Part shown: positions 1 through 9,543 of the stretch, one piece after another | Layout of the letters: the number at the start of each line of letters is the position of its first letter | How positions within the stretch are numbered: position 1 is the stretch's first letter | Origin: Bacteroidota bacterium | GTDB taxonomy: Bacteria > Bacteroidota > Ignavibacteria > Kapaibacteriales > UBA2268 | Direction: 5' to 3' | Assembly: GCA_009777815.1 (NCBI GenBank) | Contig: WRLB01000004.1 | Location: 1 to 43,699 of the forward strand | DNA: 43,699 bases | Translations under genes and position numbers: made by a program | The notes under the pieces: model-generated | The model's input: the letters and a program-made list of their open reading frames with translations, nothing else | What the model was told of the DNA's origin: nothing | Databases searched by the model: none

Positions 1-34
1 TATTTAAAATAATAATTATATTATAAAAAAACAT

Positions 35-42
35 TATATTTG
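35..42 (+). promoter_or_regulatory. Bacteroidetes-type -7 box (TATATTTG) upstream of rpoC
   Basis: TATATTTG matches the TAnnTTTG -7 consensus of Bacteroidetes sigma factors. It lies about 87 nt before the rpoC ATG. No clear -33 TTTG can be placed. It implies that rpoC can be transcribed separately from any upstream rpoB. Confidence 0.5.
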
Positions 43-128
43 TATTCTTTAAAATGGAAAGGTGTCCGTTTTTTAGTTTTTTATAATTTTAAAACTTTAA
101 TTTAAGATAAAATTCAAGGAAAATATAT

Positions 129-3100
129 ATGACAACTGTGCAAGTTGCAAGCAACAGAATAAAAAATATTTCTATTAAATTATCATCACCTGACGATATC
201 CTAAATCGCTCAAAAGGTGAAGTGGTTAAACCCGAAACAATTAATCACAAGTCGTTTAGACCTGAACGTGATGGTCTGTTTTGCGAAAAAATATTCGGTC
301 CCGTTAGAGATTGGGAGTGCGCCTGCGGAAAATACAAGCGAATAAGATACAAAGGTATCATCTGTGATAAATGTGGTGTTGAAGTAACACAAAAATCTGT
401 CAGACGTGATAGAATGGGACATATTACGCTTGCTGTTCCAATAGTTCATATCTGGTTCTTACGTTCACAGCCAAGCAAAATAAAAGATGCACTTGGACTT
501 TCTTCAAAAGATATAGAACGTATTACTTACTACGAATCTTATATTGTAATACAGCCAGGTAAAACAGGTTGTCTAACACATGACCTACTTACAGAAGAAG
601 AATATAATAGAGTTCTTTCAGAAGCAGGTGCAATAAATGATTCATTAGATGATGACGACCCTAACAAGTTTATTGCTCTATCAGGCGGTGAAGCAGTAAA
701 AGAAATACTAAAGCAAGTAGATCCCGATAAAACATATAGAGAGTTAAAAGAACAATTAAGATTCGAAACATCTGCAACAAAAAAAACAGCAATATCTAAA
801 CGTTTAAGGGTCCTTGATGCATTCCGTCAAAGTGCAAAGAACCCAGGTCTAAAGAACGACCCACATTGGATGGTGTTAGATATAGTTCCTGTAACTCCTC
901 CTGATTTACGTCCATTAGTTCCGTTAGAAGGCGGTAGGTTTGCTACTTCTGATTTGAACGACTTGTATCGCAGAGTTTTAATAAGAAATAACCGACTAAA
1001 AAGATTAATGGATATTAAAGCACCTGAAGTAATTTTAAGAAATGAAAAAAGGATGCTCCAAGAATCTGTAGATGCATTGTTTGATAATTCGCGTAGAACT
1101 GTCCGTAGTGAAGCACAGCGTCCGTTGAAGTCATTAGCAGATAATTTAAAAGGAAAAACAGGACGTTTCCGCCAGAATTTGCTAGGAAAACGAGTTGATT
1201 ACTCGGGACGTTCTGTAATAGTTGTTGGACCTGAGTTGAAGTTGCATGAGTGTGGTTTGCCAAAAGATTTAGCATTAGAATTATTTAAACCATTCGTTAT
1301 TCGTAGATTGCTTGAAAGAGGATATGTAAAAACAGTTAAAACAGCAAAAAAAGTAATAGAAAGAAAAGATACTATTGTATATGATATTTTAGAACTGGCA
1401 ATAGAAGGACATCCTGTATTGCTGAATCGCGCTCCGACATTGCATAGATTAGGCATTCAAGCATTTCAGCCAAAATTAATAGAAGGAAAGGCAATTCAAT
1501 TGCATCCATTAGTTTGCACGGCGTTTAATGCTGATTTTGATGGTGACCAGATGGCAGTGCATTTACCTATTAGTTTTGAAGCACAATTAGAGGCATTTTT
1601 ATTAATGCTTGCTCCTAATAACATAATGCACACTCAAAATGGCGAACCAATTACGGTGCCTTCGCAAGATATGGTATTGGGTTGCTATTATCTAACAAAG
1701 ATGCGACCAGGTGCAAAAGGTGAAAGAAAGTTATTTGCTTCAAAAGATGAATTGTTAGTCGCTTATAATTTAAAACAAGTTGATTTGCACGCTAATGTAA
1801 AAATCCGATATAATGGAAAAATAATAGAAACTACCCCTGGTAGGGTGTTATTTAATGAAATAGTTCCTGATGAGTTAGGTTTCTTGAATGAACTTCTAAC
1901 AAAAACACGTTTAAAAGATATTATCGGTTTTTGCTTCAGAAAAGTAGGCTTGGATAAAACAGCAGCATTCTTGGATAATCTAAAAAATATGGGCTACAAA
2001 TATGCTACAATTGGCGGTTTGTCTGTAAATATATCCGATGTTATTATTCCAGTGGATAAAAACGATATCGTAAATGCAGCACAAAAAAAGGTAGATGCCG
2101 TTGAAAAAGCATACCGTAACTCTATAATATCAGCAAATGAAAGGTATAATAAAATAATAGATCTTTGGTCTACGGCTTCAAATAAAGTTGCAGATAGATT
2201 ATATAATGACTTGCAAAAATCTTATCAAGGGTTTAATTCTTTTTGGATGATGCTTGATTCAAAAGCAAGAGGTTCTAAAGAACAGATTCGCCAGTTAGCA
2301 GGTATGCGTGGTTTGATGGCAAAACCTAAAAAATCTTTGTCTGGTTCTACAGGTGAATTGATTGAAAACCCTATTATTGCTAATTTTAAAGAAGGATTAC
2401 CTATATTAGAATACTTTATTTCTACTCACGGTGCAAGAAAAGGTTTAGCCGATACTGCTCTAAAAACAGCCGATGCAGGATACTTAACAAGAAGATTGCA
2501 CGATGTTGCTCAAGACGTAATAATATCAGAAGATGACTGTGATACAATTCGCGGAATATGGATGACTGCTCTAAAAACAGGCGAAGAAGTAAAAGAGCCA
2601 TTGTATGAAAGGATATTAGGTAGAGTTGCATTGAACGAAGTAAAGGATCCTATAACAAGTGAAGTATTAGTAAAATCAGGGCAGTTAATTACCGAAGATG
2701 AAGCACGAACAATAGATTCTTCTGCAGTAGAAAAAGTTCAGATTCGTTCTGTATTAACTTGCGAATCAAGACGAGGCGTTTGTGCTAAATGCTATGGCAA
2801 AAATATGGCAACAGGCAAAATAGTTGATGTCGGCGAAGCAGTAGGAACTATAGCATCACAATCTATCGGCGAGCCGGGAACTCAGCTTACGCTACGAACA
2901 TTCCACACAGGCGGAACTGCTGCATTAGTAGCATCACAATCGGCTGTAAATGCTAAATTTAAAGGTATGATATTGTTCGAAAATGTAAAAACAATAAGTT
3001 ATCCCGGTGACGATGGTATGATTGACGTTGTTGTAAGCAGAAATGGTAATATACAAATTATAGACCCTGATTCTAATAATACATTAACAAAATATGATGT

Positions 3101-4484
3101 AACTCACGGTTCAGTTCTTAAAGTTGTTGATGGACAACCAGTAGAAAAAGAACAACTAATTTACGAATGGGACCCATATAATGCGTCTATTATAGCAGAA
3201 GTAAATGGTATGGTGAAATTTACAGATTTAGTATTAAATGTTACTTATAGAGAAATAAATGACGAACAAACAGGACATACTACTAAGTTAGTTATAGATT
3301 CACGAGATAAAACAAAAACACCTTCCATAGATATTATTGACGATGATGGCAACGTTCTTAAATCATACAGTATTCCAGCAAAAGCACAAATTAGAATAGA
3401 AGATGCAGAAATTGTTACTATCGGCACATCATTAGCAAAAATACCAAGAGACCTTGGAAGAACGCGTGATATTACAGGAGGTCTGCCACGAGTTACCGAA
3501 TTACTTGAAGCAAGAACTCCACAAACTCCTGCTGTTGTATCCGACATAGATGGCTATATTTCTACGGGAACACCGAAAAGAAATATGAAATGTATAGTAG
3601 TTACATCTCCTGATGGTGTTTCCCAAAATGATTACTATATCCCTAAAGGTAAATATATAATAGTTCAAGAAGGTGACTACGTTAAAGCAGGCGACAGAAT
3701 TACTGAAGGTTCAGTTGACCCACACGACATCTTAAGAATCAAAGGACCAAATGCCGTTCAAGAATACTTAGTAAACGAAATACAAGAAGTATATCGTATG
3801 CAAGGCGTTAAAATAAACGACAAGCATATAGAAGTTATAGTAAGACAAATGCTCCAAAAAGTTAGAATTGTTGATGCTGGTGACTCTACATTTATTGAAG
3901 GCGATTGTATAGATAAATTAAGATTGTTAGACGAAAACCAAGCACTGAAAAATATGGTCTGTGTGGAAGATAAAGGCACTACTAAACTTAACCAAGGTGC
4001 TTTGTATCCAAGGAAACAAATAAATACAATAAACAAAGAAATGAAAAATAAAGGCAAAAATCTTGCAGTAGTCAGACAAGCCGACCCTGCTATTTCAGAA
4101 CCTGTTCTACTCGGCATAACGCAAGCAGCAATAGCAACCGAAAGTTGGCTGTCGGCAGCATCGTTCCAAGAAACTACTAAAGTCCTATCACAAGTATCAT
4201 TATCATCCAAAAAAGATAATTTGGCGGGACTAAAAGAAAATATAATTATTGGACAACTAATTCCAGCAGGAACAGGATTACGCCATTATTATGATATGTT
4301 TATTGATAGCGAAATTGGAAATGTATTTGGCAGAGCATTCGAGGAAAAATTAGAAGAAGAACGAAAAACGAAAACTAAAATAGAACGAGATAGCATATTA
4401 GAAGACATACAATCTGAAATGACACAAAAGATAGGACAAACAGATATAGACGAAATGAACGACATTGACGAAAGCGAATTGTAG
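129..4484 (+). CDS. rpoC: DNA-directed RNA polymerase subunit beta'
   Basis: This is the largest catalytic subunit of RNA polymerase, acting in the cytoplasm in the alpha2-beta-beta'-omega core. The 1451-aa protein has the expected full length for this phylum. The N-terminal zinc ribbon is visible (CACGKYKRI...ICDKC, residues ~64-83). The absolutely conserved NADFDGDQ motif at residues 467-474 supplies the three catalytic Mg-binding aspartates (D469, D471, D473). The second zinc site is formed by a Cys in EDDCDTIRG together with [11 protein letters not shown] (near residue 880). The trigger-loop region [16 protein letters not shown] is intact. The ATG at 129 follows AAGGA by a short spacer. 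No rpoB reading frame is seen in the 128 bases before it, which contain a promoter-like box instead. The tail is acidic ([13 protein letters not shown]). Downstream is a long palindromic hairpin. Confidence 0.99.
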   Translation: MTTVQVASNRIKNISIKLSSPDDILNRSKGEVVKPETINHKSFRPERDGLFCEKIFGPVRDWECACGKYKRIRYKGIICDKCGVEVTQKSVRRDRMGHITLAVPIVHIWFLRSQPSKIKDALGLSSKDIERITYYESYIVIQPGKTGCLTHDLLTEEEYNRVLSEAGAINDSLDDDDPNKFIALSGGEAVKEILKQVDPDKTYRELKEQLRFETSATKKTAISKRLRVLDAFRQSAKNPGLKNDPHWMVLDIVPVTPPDLRPLVPLEGGRFATSDLNDLYRRVLIRNNRLKRLMDIKAPEVILRNEKRMLQESVDALFDNSRRTVRSEAQRPLKSLADNLKGKTGRFRQNLLGKRVDYSGRSVIVVGPELKLHECGLPKDLALELFKPFVIRRLLERGYVKTVKTAKKVIERKDTIVYDILELAIEGHPVLLNRAPTLHRLGIQAFQPKLIEGKAIQLHPLVCTAFNADFDGDQMAVHLPISFEAQLEAFLLMLAPNNIMHTQNGEPITVPSQDMVLGCYYLTKMRPGAKGERKLFASKDELLVAYNLKQVDLHANVKIRYNGKIIETTPGRVLFNEIVPDELGFLNELLTKTRLKDIIGFCFRKVGLDKTAAFLDNLKNMGYKYATIGGLSVNISDVIIPVDKNDIVNAAQKKVDAVEKAYRNSIISANERYNKIIDLWSTASNKVADRLYNDLQKSYQGFNSFWMMLDSKARGSKEQIRQLAGMRGLMAKPKKSLSGSTGELIENPIIANFKEGLPILEYFISTHGARKGLADTALKTADAGYLTRRLHDVAQDVIISEDDCDTIRGIWMTALKTGEEVKEPLYERILGRVALNEVKDPITSEVLVKSGQLITEDEARTIDSSAVEKVQIRSVLTCESRRGVCAKCYGKNMATGKIVDVGEAVGTIASQSIGEPGTQLTLRTFHTGGTAALVASQSAVNAKFKGMILFENVKTISYPGDDGMIDVVVSRNGNIQIIDPDSNNTLTKYDVTHGSVLKVVDGQPVEKEQLIYEWDPYNASIIAEVNGMVKFTDLVLNVTYREINDEQTGHTTKLVIDSRDKTKTPSIDIIDDDGNVLKSYSIPAKAQIRIEDAEIVTIGTSLAKIPRDLGRTRDITGGLPRVTELLEARTPQTPAVVSDIDGYISTGTPKRNMKCIVVTSPDGVSQNDYYIPKGKYIIVQEGDYVKAGDRITEGSVDPHDILRIKGPNAVQEYLVNEIQEVYRMQGVKINDKHIEVIVRQMLQKVRIVDAGDSTFIEGDCIDKLRLLDENQALKNMVCVEDKGTTKLNQGALYPRKQINTINKEMKNKGKNLAVVRQADPAISEPVLLGITQAAIATESWLSAASFQETTKVLSQVSLSSKKDNLAGLKENIIIGQLIPAGTGLRHYYDMFIDSEIGNVFGRAFEEKLEEERKTKTKIERDSILEDIQSEMTQKIGQTDIDEMNDIDESEL

Positions 4485-4506
4485 GAATATAGTTTTTTCT
4501 ATATCA

Positions 4507-4563
4507 TATCGCACTTGTTTCGGCATCTACTAATTATTAAAGAGATGCTGAACAAGTGCGATA
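4507..4563. repeat. Palindromic repeat family A, full double unit; possible terminator between convergent genes
   Basis: The arms TATCGCACTTGTTTCGGCATCT and AGATGCTGAACAAGTGCGATA are near-perfect reverse complements (about 21 bp, one bulge, one mismatch) around a 14-nt AT loop. The element lies between the convergent rpoC and PAS genes. It has no T-tract, so a terminator role is inferred. It belongs to the family seen at about a dozen other sites in the window. Confidence 0.75.
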
Positions 4564-4583
4564 GACATTTGGGGGCAACATTT

Positions 4584-4940
4584 CTACTTATCTCTATTGT
4601 GGTGGGGCATATTATCAGGAAGGATAATTGATAACTCAACTAATCCTGCAATAGCACCGTTCTTATACCAAGGCGTTTGGTGAATAAGTTTTTTTACACC
4701 ATTCTTTTGAACGGTGTAAGTGTTAGAAATATTGTTTTCTAACATTTTGCTAATTATTTCATTTGATTGTTTAGAGTGACAATTATCTAATTTGTCGCCT
4801 ATATTTGTAGTAGGAAAAGTAGTTTTAGATTTGTCATTCATATAAATGATTTCGTTTTTTTTATCAGTAACAGTTATTGCTAAATTTAATTCTTTTGCCC
4901 ATTCTACAATGTTAGAAAAGTCGTTCACATTAGTATTCAT
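4584..4940 (-). CDS. Small single-PAS-domain protein
   Basis: About 118 aa, read from the ATG at 4940 (MNTNVNDF...); the ORF-track start four codons upstream is a TTG. The sequence resembles stand-alone PAS sensor domains: an N-terminal helix, then AITVTDKKNEIIYMNDKS (PAS core strands), GDKLDNCHSKQSNEIISKML (the cysteine-histidine helix seen in this subfamily) and the ending KLIHQTPWYKNGAIAGLVELS. There is no output domain, signal peptide or membrane segment, so it is probably a cytoplasmic ligand- or redox-sensing protein that works with a partner encoded elsewhere. It is convergent with rpoC across a palindromic repeat and diverges from the envelope cluster at 5303. Family assignment is from sequence pattern; the ligand is unknown. 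Confidence 0.75.
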   Translation of the reverse strand: MNTNVNDFSNIVEWAKELNLAITVTDKKNEIIYMNDKSKTTFPTTNIGDKLDNCHSKQSNEIISKMLENNISNTYTVQKNGVKKLIHQTPWYKNGAIAGLVELSIILPDNMPHHNRDK

Positions 4941-5236
4941 AATAGTTTTCAAGTTTTTTTTTATTTAAAATATGTATAAAAAAAATAATTGTTGATATAA
5001 TTGAAATTTTTCGGCATTTTCCTTGTAAATTATTTATATGTATTTTGTAGTAGTAATTTTTATATAATATTTTAGAAAAAATTATATTTTTTGTTTTTTT
5101 TATAAAAAAAATATTTTTTTTATAAAAAAGTTGCTTTTTTTTGTTTTTTTTAATAAAAATAAATTATATTTAATTTTTTATAAAAGCCATTAACATAAAA
5201 TGTTTTTATAAAACAATAATTTTATGCTAATAATTT

Positions 5237-5244
5237 TAGTTTTG
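5237..5244 (+). promoter_or_regulatory. -7-like box (TAGTTTTG) for the envelope cluster
   Basis: TAGTTTTG fits TAnnTTTG and lies 58 nt before the ATG at 5303. This gives a leader of about 50 nt that would contain the hairpin at 5273-5288. No good -33 element is visible. Confidence 0.35.
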
Positions 5245-5272
5245 ATTTAGAATTTTTTTTTAATAAATAGAT

Positions 5273-5293
5273 AACGGCGAAAGCCGTTGGAGG
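5273..5293 (+). promoter_or_regulatory. Leader hairpin with GAAA tetraloop abutting a strong Shine-Dalgarno
   Basis: AACGGC-GAAA-GCCGTT is a perfect 6-bp stem capped by a GNRA tetraloop. It is followed with no spacer by GGAGG (5289-5293), nine bases before ATG 5303. Canonical Shine-Dalgarno sequences are uncommon in this phylum, so the arrangement is notable. It fixes the start codon and may modulate ribosome access, or stabilise the mRNA 5' end. Confidence 0.6.
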
Positions 5294-5302
5294 TTTAATT
5301 TA

Positions 5303-7624
5303 ATGGGAAAAGGCAGTCAAGCCAAGGTCTATTTTGTGTTATACCTTGCCATTGTGGTGGAACTTCTGATCATTATCGTAGAGCGTGATGAGGCAGAAGA
5401 ACATCTACATAAAATGAACAACGAGACGATGAAAATCGTTGAGAGTATTTTATCTCAATTATATTCAGGTTCGGGTTCAGAAGGTATAAATACAAAACCC
5501 CAAGACGAGATTACTCTGCCCGCAGATGCCGATATGGCAGCAGTAAAAGAAATATTTGGTAGCGAATTGAAAACGTGGCGCAGATACCAAATAGACGTAG
5601 GTGTAACAGATGTAACACTTGCAATAAAGCGAAAAGAAGGTGAAAACGCAAAAGAATACGAGGAACGTTTATTCAATATGCTTTCACTTGCTAACGTAGA
5701 AGATTTAGAATACCAGATTTTCTTTATTCCTACGCAAAGCACAGATACTATGCCTTCTTTTCATTCAGATGACTATATCAGGACTAATGATATAGATTTT
5801 ATGTCTTTCCAGAATGGTCAAAGTTTTCCTGGTCCGAATGGTGAACCTTGGCAATTCATAGGAGCATATAAATTATCTATTGATAAGCAAGATGCATTTT
5901 CTAAATTAGACAGAAATAATCTGCTAACTACTTTAGATTTTGTGCCCGTGTATAAGCCCGTATCAAGAATCGGTAACGGTGCTTCACCGCGGGGACAAGA
6001 AGATTCTTCATTTTTCTATTCGGATATAAAAACGCGAGAATCGTTTGCGGCATCCGATGGCAAAGGGTCTCCTAAACGTTCTTTTTTAGTTGGTTTTGAA
6101 CCACCTGATAGAACAAAAGCAGGTCTATACAAACTACGTTTTGCGTCTAAAACTAATCGTATCCTCGGCGTAACAGTTTTAGAAGATGGACAAAGGCGCG
6201 GCTCCGATGAAGAAACAAAAGTTAATATCGGAACAGTGCAACTTACCGTTAAGGACTTGAAAAAAGTTGCCGTAGAGTTAAAGAAAAGGCATAATGAACT
6301 TGATAAAGTTCCAGCCGTAGATGACTTATCTAATGCATCAGGTTCAGAAATTGCAAGTAGATTAGATGCATTTAATGCAGCAATAGAAGATGCAAAAAGT
6401 AAAGCAGAAACAAGCGATAATTCTGCTGACTTAATTGCTAAAATAAGATTGTATGAATACATAGCACGGCTTGTAATTCCAGGACAATCTGCTAATTTTG
6501 ATCAAAATAGAAGCAATTTTGATATAAATGTTAGAGTCCAAACAGCAAAACCAAGCACTGCAAAACCATATGTTTCTATGCTCTCTGCTAATAAATGTTT
6601 CACAAATGCAAAACACGTATTAGAAATAGAAGCAGGTCCTTATAAGACAAATAATAAAGTAACAGGTCGGGTTCTTGGTTCTTATAATGCTGATATTACT
6701 TTCGTTCAAGATGGTGCTACGCCTGAACGAGATAAGCAATATAAACTGCGAGGAACTGTAAATAACGTGTTGCCTGCAGGTAAATATGTAATAGAAATTA
6801 CGCACGATATTGCAGGCAAGTTTGAAGTTTTTAGAGATACTTTGACCGTCTATGAGGCAGGTATCCAAGAAGAAACAAGAACTAATACAAGAGTCAGAAA
6901 CAGAATCGTATATGGAAAAATGCTCGCATTTGACCTATTTCCGAATTCTGGCAATGAAGTTCAAGCGAACCAATTTAAAACAATAGTTACGTTCGACGGC
7001 GGAAATGAACGAAGTGTTAATGGTTATAAAGTTACAAGAGATGCAGGAATTATGTGTAAAGCAGAATATAATACCGCAAGTGTAAAACTTGTATGGGTTC
7101 AACCTATTACTTACCAAGAGTTTGAACTTTATAGCACAAACGGCGACTTAAAATTAGAAGAACCATCAATATTTGGTGATATGATACCAAAATATTCAAG
7201 TAGTGGCAACAAAATAAAAATAGAAGCAACAGGATTACAAATACTTTCACCAGAAACAGGATTGGATGATAAAAATGCTGTATGCAGAATGCCAGAGCCA
7301 AAATTAAGAGATGGTTCTGCGGATGTAAATGGTTATAGTATATCAAGCCAGCCACAAATAGTAGGTGGCGATGCAAACAACGGATATATTATAGAATTAG
7401 AAATACAGAAAAATCCAGGTGTGAATGTTAAATCGGCAGAAGGTTCAATTACAATCCCTGTAACTGTTACAGCAACGCATCCTACAAATGGTAAAACATC
7501 TGTCGGAGAAAGTGAAATAATACTTAACATTAATTATACACAAAGTGCGGCTAGACCATCTTCTACACAACAAAAGAAAGGAACACCTGCTCCTAAAAAA
7601 GCACCTGCTCCTAAAAAGAAGTAA
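5303..7624 (+). CDS. Inner-membrane-anchored periplasmic beta-rich protein, possibly GldM/PorM-like
   Basis: The protein is 773 aa. One N-terminal transmembrane helix (VYFVLYLAIVVELLIIIVER, residues ~9-28) carries a glutamate in its middle. An acidic helical stretch follows (RDEAEEHLHKMNNETMKIVES). The rest is predicted periplasmic and mostly beta-rich, with a helical segment near residues 320-390 (KDLKKVAVELKKRHNELDK). It ends in a basic Pro/Ala/Lys tail (APKKAPAPKKK). One short TM helix with an intramembrane acidic residue and stacked periplasmic beta domains is the architecture of the T9SS motor-shaft protein GldM/PorM. However, the canonical GldM N-terminal motif is absent, the protein is some 250 residues longer than GldM, and no gldL neighbour is present, so this is only a hypothesis. 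The start is fixed by GGAGG. It is the first of three co-directional genes. Residues 92-98 (WRRYQID) recur in the next gene's product (WRRYRID). Confidence 0.8.
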   Translation: MGKGSQAKVYFVLYLAIVVELLIIIVERDEAEEHLHKMNNETMKIVESILSQLYSGSGSEGINTKPQDEITLPADADMAAVKEIFGSELKTWRRYQIDVGVTDVTLAIKRKEGENAKEYEERLFNMLSLANVEDLEYQIFFIPTQSTDTMPSFHSDDYIRTNDIDFMSFQNGQSFPGPNGEPWQFIGAYKLSIDKQDAFSKLDRNNLLTTLDFVPVYKPVSRIGNGASPRGQEDSSFFYSDIKTRESFAASDGKGSPKRSFLVGFEPPDRTKAGLYKLRFASKTNRILGVTVLEDGQRRGSDEETKVNIGTVQLTVKDLKKVAVELKKRHNELDKVPAVDDLSNASGSEIASRLDAFNAAIEDAKSKAETSDNSADLIAKIRLYEYIARLVIPGQSANFDQNRSNFDINVRVQTAKPSTAKPYVSMLSANKCFTNAKHVLEIEAGPYKTNNKVTGRVLGSYNADITFVQDGATPERDKQYKLRGTVNNVLPAGKYVIEITHDIAGKFEVFRDTLTVYEAGIQEETRTNTRVRNRIVYGKMLAFDLFPNSGNEVQANQFKTIVTFDGGNERSVNGYKVTRDAGIMCKAEYNTASVKLVWVQPITYQEFELYSTNGDLKLEEPSIFGDMIPKYSSSGNKIKIEATGLQILSPETGLDDKNAVCRMPEPKLRDGSADVNGYSISSQPQIVGGDANNGYIIELEIQKNPGVNVKSAEGSITIPVTVTATHPTNGKTSVGESEIILNINYTQSAARPSSTQQKKGTPAPKKAPAPKKK

Positions 7625-7665
7625 CTTTAATTTTTTATTAGAATAATATAAGGAAACATAAATTT

Positions 7666-9510
7666 ATGTTAATTAAAAAAAGAAACCTAATTCTTAGTGC
7701 AATATTAATCGGATTGATAGCGTTATTTATCACTCCTGCAAAAGCACAAGAATCCACCCAAAATAAAGTAAAATCTATTATGGGTAATTTTAGTAATATT
7801 CGTTTTTCTTCTGTGAACTATTATGAATTAAACGACAAAAGAGTTCGAGATTTAAAAGAAATTATTAAAAGCAAAATTGGTATGGAAGAAGATAATCAAG
7901 ATGATGGCAATCCAAACAATCAGATTATCGATTCTGCCAGATTAATGCCGATTGTCAATGAATTAAAAAGGTTAATTGCTCAAAATCCACAAAACAGAAC
8001 ATTACCTTTTGTCATTAGGCAAATGAATAGCGGTGTTGAACAATATGAAGAGTTAGTTGATTTGTTTGACCAAATTAATCCTACCGACCAAGAACAAAGG
8101 TTGGCTATGCAACTGGCGAATCCTGTTCAAAGAGCAAGGGCGGACATTTATAGAATGTTCATTATAACAACGCCCGTAGATAACCCTAACGACCTATACT
8201 ATGTGCCTGATATAATAGGACTCGTTCTATGTAAAGAACGAATAGATAAAGATGAGTTTGAAAACGAACTTATTAGTTATTACAATATAGTTATAGGTAA
8301 TTCGGTTGCTAATGAAAATAATATTATAACCTACAACCAACTTCAAAATTTAGTATATACGGATCCTAATACAAATGAGGATGTCAGTTTATACGACAAG
8401 TTAATAATGGAATATAGACAAAATAATTTTATTCCTGTCACTGCTGAAGTTAGAGGTATAGGCACAGAATTAGTGTTTATGAACACTTACGGAAAATCTA
8501 CTTCGTTAATATCTAATGAGAACGATATTGCCGAAGAAGACATCCAAAGTTTCATTAGAATCACTGAGGGACAACCATTTGATTACTTTAAAGAAAATGA
8601 AGTAATTGTAAGTCCTGATTATATAAGTTGGCGTAGATACCGAATAGATTATTATGAAGAAGAAGATTCATTGGGTAATATGGTTATGGTGCCAAGCGGC
8701 TTTGCTGCAAATTCTACGCTTCCATTATATGGAGTAGAACTTAAATTTGGGTTAGACGAAATAAACTATCCAAGTTTCTTCAGCGAAAGAATGATGGTTC
8801 GTGCCATTTGGGATAATATCAAATTAGGAGTCATATTACCTACTCCAGGCTGGTCTTCATTTACAAAAGATGTCTTTGATATAGACAGAAGATTCACATT
8901 CGGTGGATTAGGTATAACAGGTGCATTTGATTTTCCGATAAAAGTAATACCACAAAGCGGTGTATTCAGTATGAGTGCATCTTATTTGTTCGGTGATGCT
9001 AAAACTCCTTCATATAAAGATAGAAAAAAATTATATGATGAGGATGGCTTTAACTACATAGAAGACGACCTGTTTTACAACGACTACTTAATAAGATATA
9101 CTGCTCAAGCACACTATACTTTTGGTTTTGCTATAGACCAATCTTATTTATTTAGATTTGGAATAGGCGGAACTATATATGGTGCTGAAACTTGGCACGA
9201 CTACGAAGCAATAAACGATATGGACGAAGATATAGTCGTTTACAAGAAATCTGATAACGAAGCCGTAGGCGGTATATCTATGAAAGTAGAGTTTATGGCA
9301 AGGGATATTACTACACCTTTTGGCGTGTCGTTACAATACTTTGACGAGTCATTATTTGCTAATGCTTGGATACAAATACCGATAGTAGAAGATGCTTTCT
9401 TTTTAAGATTTGAAGCAAAAGGATGTGCTGCTGCTTTCAAAGAAACATTACATCCGTGGGAAAACAAAGCAGTTTTTATGCCGAGTGTACGACTTGTATT
9501 TAATTTTTAA
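7666..9510 (+). CDS. Putative outer-membrane barrel protein, unrecognised family
   Basis: The protein is 614 aa with an N-terminal signal peptide (basic KKRN, hydrophobic core LILSAILIGLIALFI, cleavage near AKAQ). The N-terminal half (~30-300) is charged and Asn/Asp-rich with mixed helix. The C-terminal half has alternating amphipathic strands typical of beta barrels (VFSMSASYLFGDA, YTAQAHYTFGFAI, YLFRFGIGGTIYGAE, VSLQYFDESLF) and ends VRLVFNF. The terminal Phe is the usual BAM-recognition residue of outer-membrane barrels. It lies 41 nt after the preceding gene with AAGGAAA before the ATG. I do not recognise the family. Residues 322-328 (WRRYRID) match a motif in the upstream gene, including at DNA level (TGGCGyAGATACCrAATAGA). 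It could be a partner of the inner-membrane-anchored protein spanning the envelope. Confidence 0.75.
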   Translation: MLIKKRNLILSAILIGLIALFITPAKAQESTQNKVKSIMGNFSNIRFSSVNYYELNDKRVRDLKEIIKSKIGMEEDNQDDGNPNNQIIDSARLMPIVNELKRLIAQNPQNRTLPFVIRQMNSGVEQYEELVDLFDQINPTDQEQRLAMQLANPVQRARADIYRMFIITTPVDNPNDLYYVPDIIGLVLCKERIDKDEFENELISYYNIVIGNSVANENNIITYNQLQNLVYTDPNTNEDVSLYDKLIMEYRQNNFIPVTAEVRGIGTELVFMNTYGKSTSLISNENDIAEEDIQSFIRITEGQPFDYFKENEVIVSPDYISWRRYRIDYYEEEDSLGNMVMVPSGFAANSTLPLYGVELKFGLDEINYPSFFSERMMVRAIWDNIKLGVILPTPGWSSFTKDVFDIDRRFTFGGLGITGAFDFPIKVIPQSGVFSMSASYLFGDAKTPSYKDRKKLYDEDGFNYIEDDLFYNDYLIRYTAQAHYTFGFAIDQSYLFRFGIGGTIYGAETWHDYEAINDMDEDIVVYKKSDNEAVGGISMKVEFMARDITTPFGVSLQYFDESLFANAWIQIPIVEDAFFLRFEAKGCAAAFKETLHPWENKAVFMPSVRLVFNF

Positions 9511-9543
9511 TAACTATTTTTTAATAACAAAAAGATATAACAA

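Larger units (their letters stand above)
4941..5302. other. Very AT-rich divergent intergenic region (~360 bp)
   Basis: This holds long A/T homopolymer runs (for example AAAAAAAATATTTTTTTT) between the divergent PAS gene and the 773-aa envelope gene. The right end carries a TAGTTTTG -7-like box and a GNRA-loop hairpin directly before a strong Shine-Dalgarno. I see no coding sequence or structural RNA in the rest. The A-tracts suggest intrinsically bent DNA or an UP-like region, which is inference. Confidence 0.5.

Noticed and set aside
3758-4210. 150-aa minus-strand ORF inside rpoC
   Set aside because: Antisense shadow of a highly conserved region of beta'.
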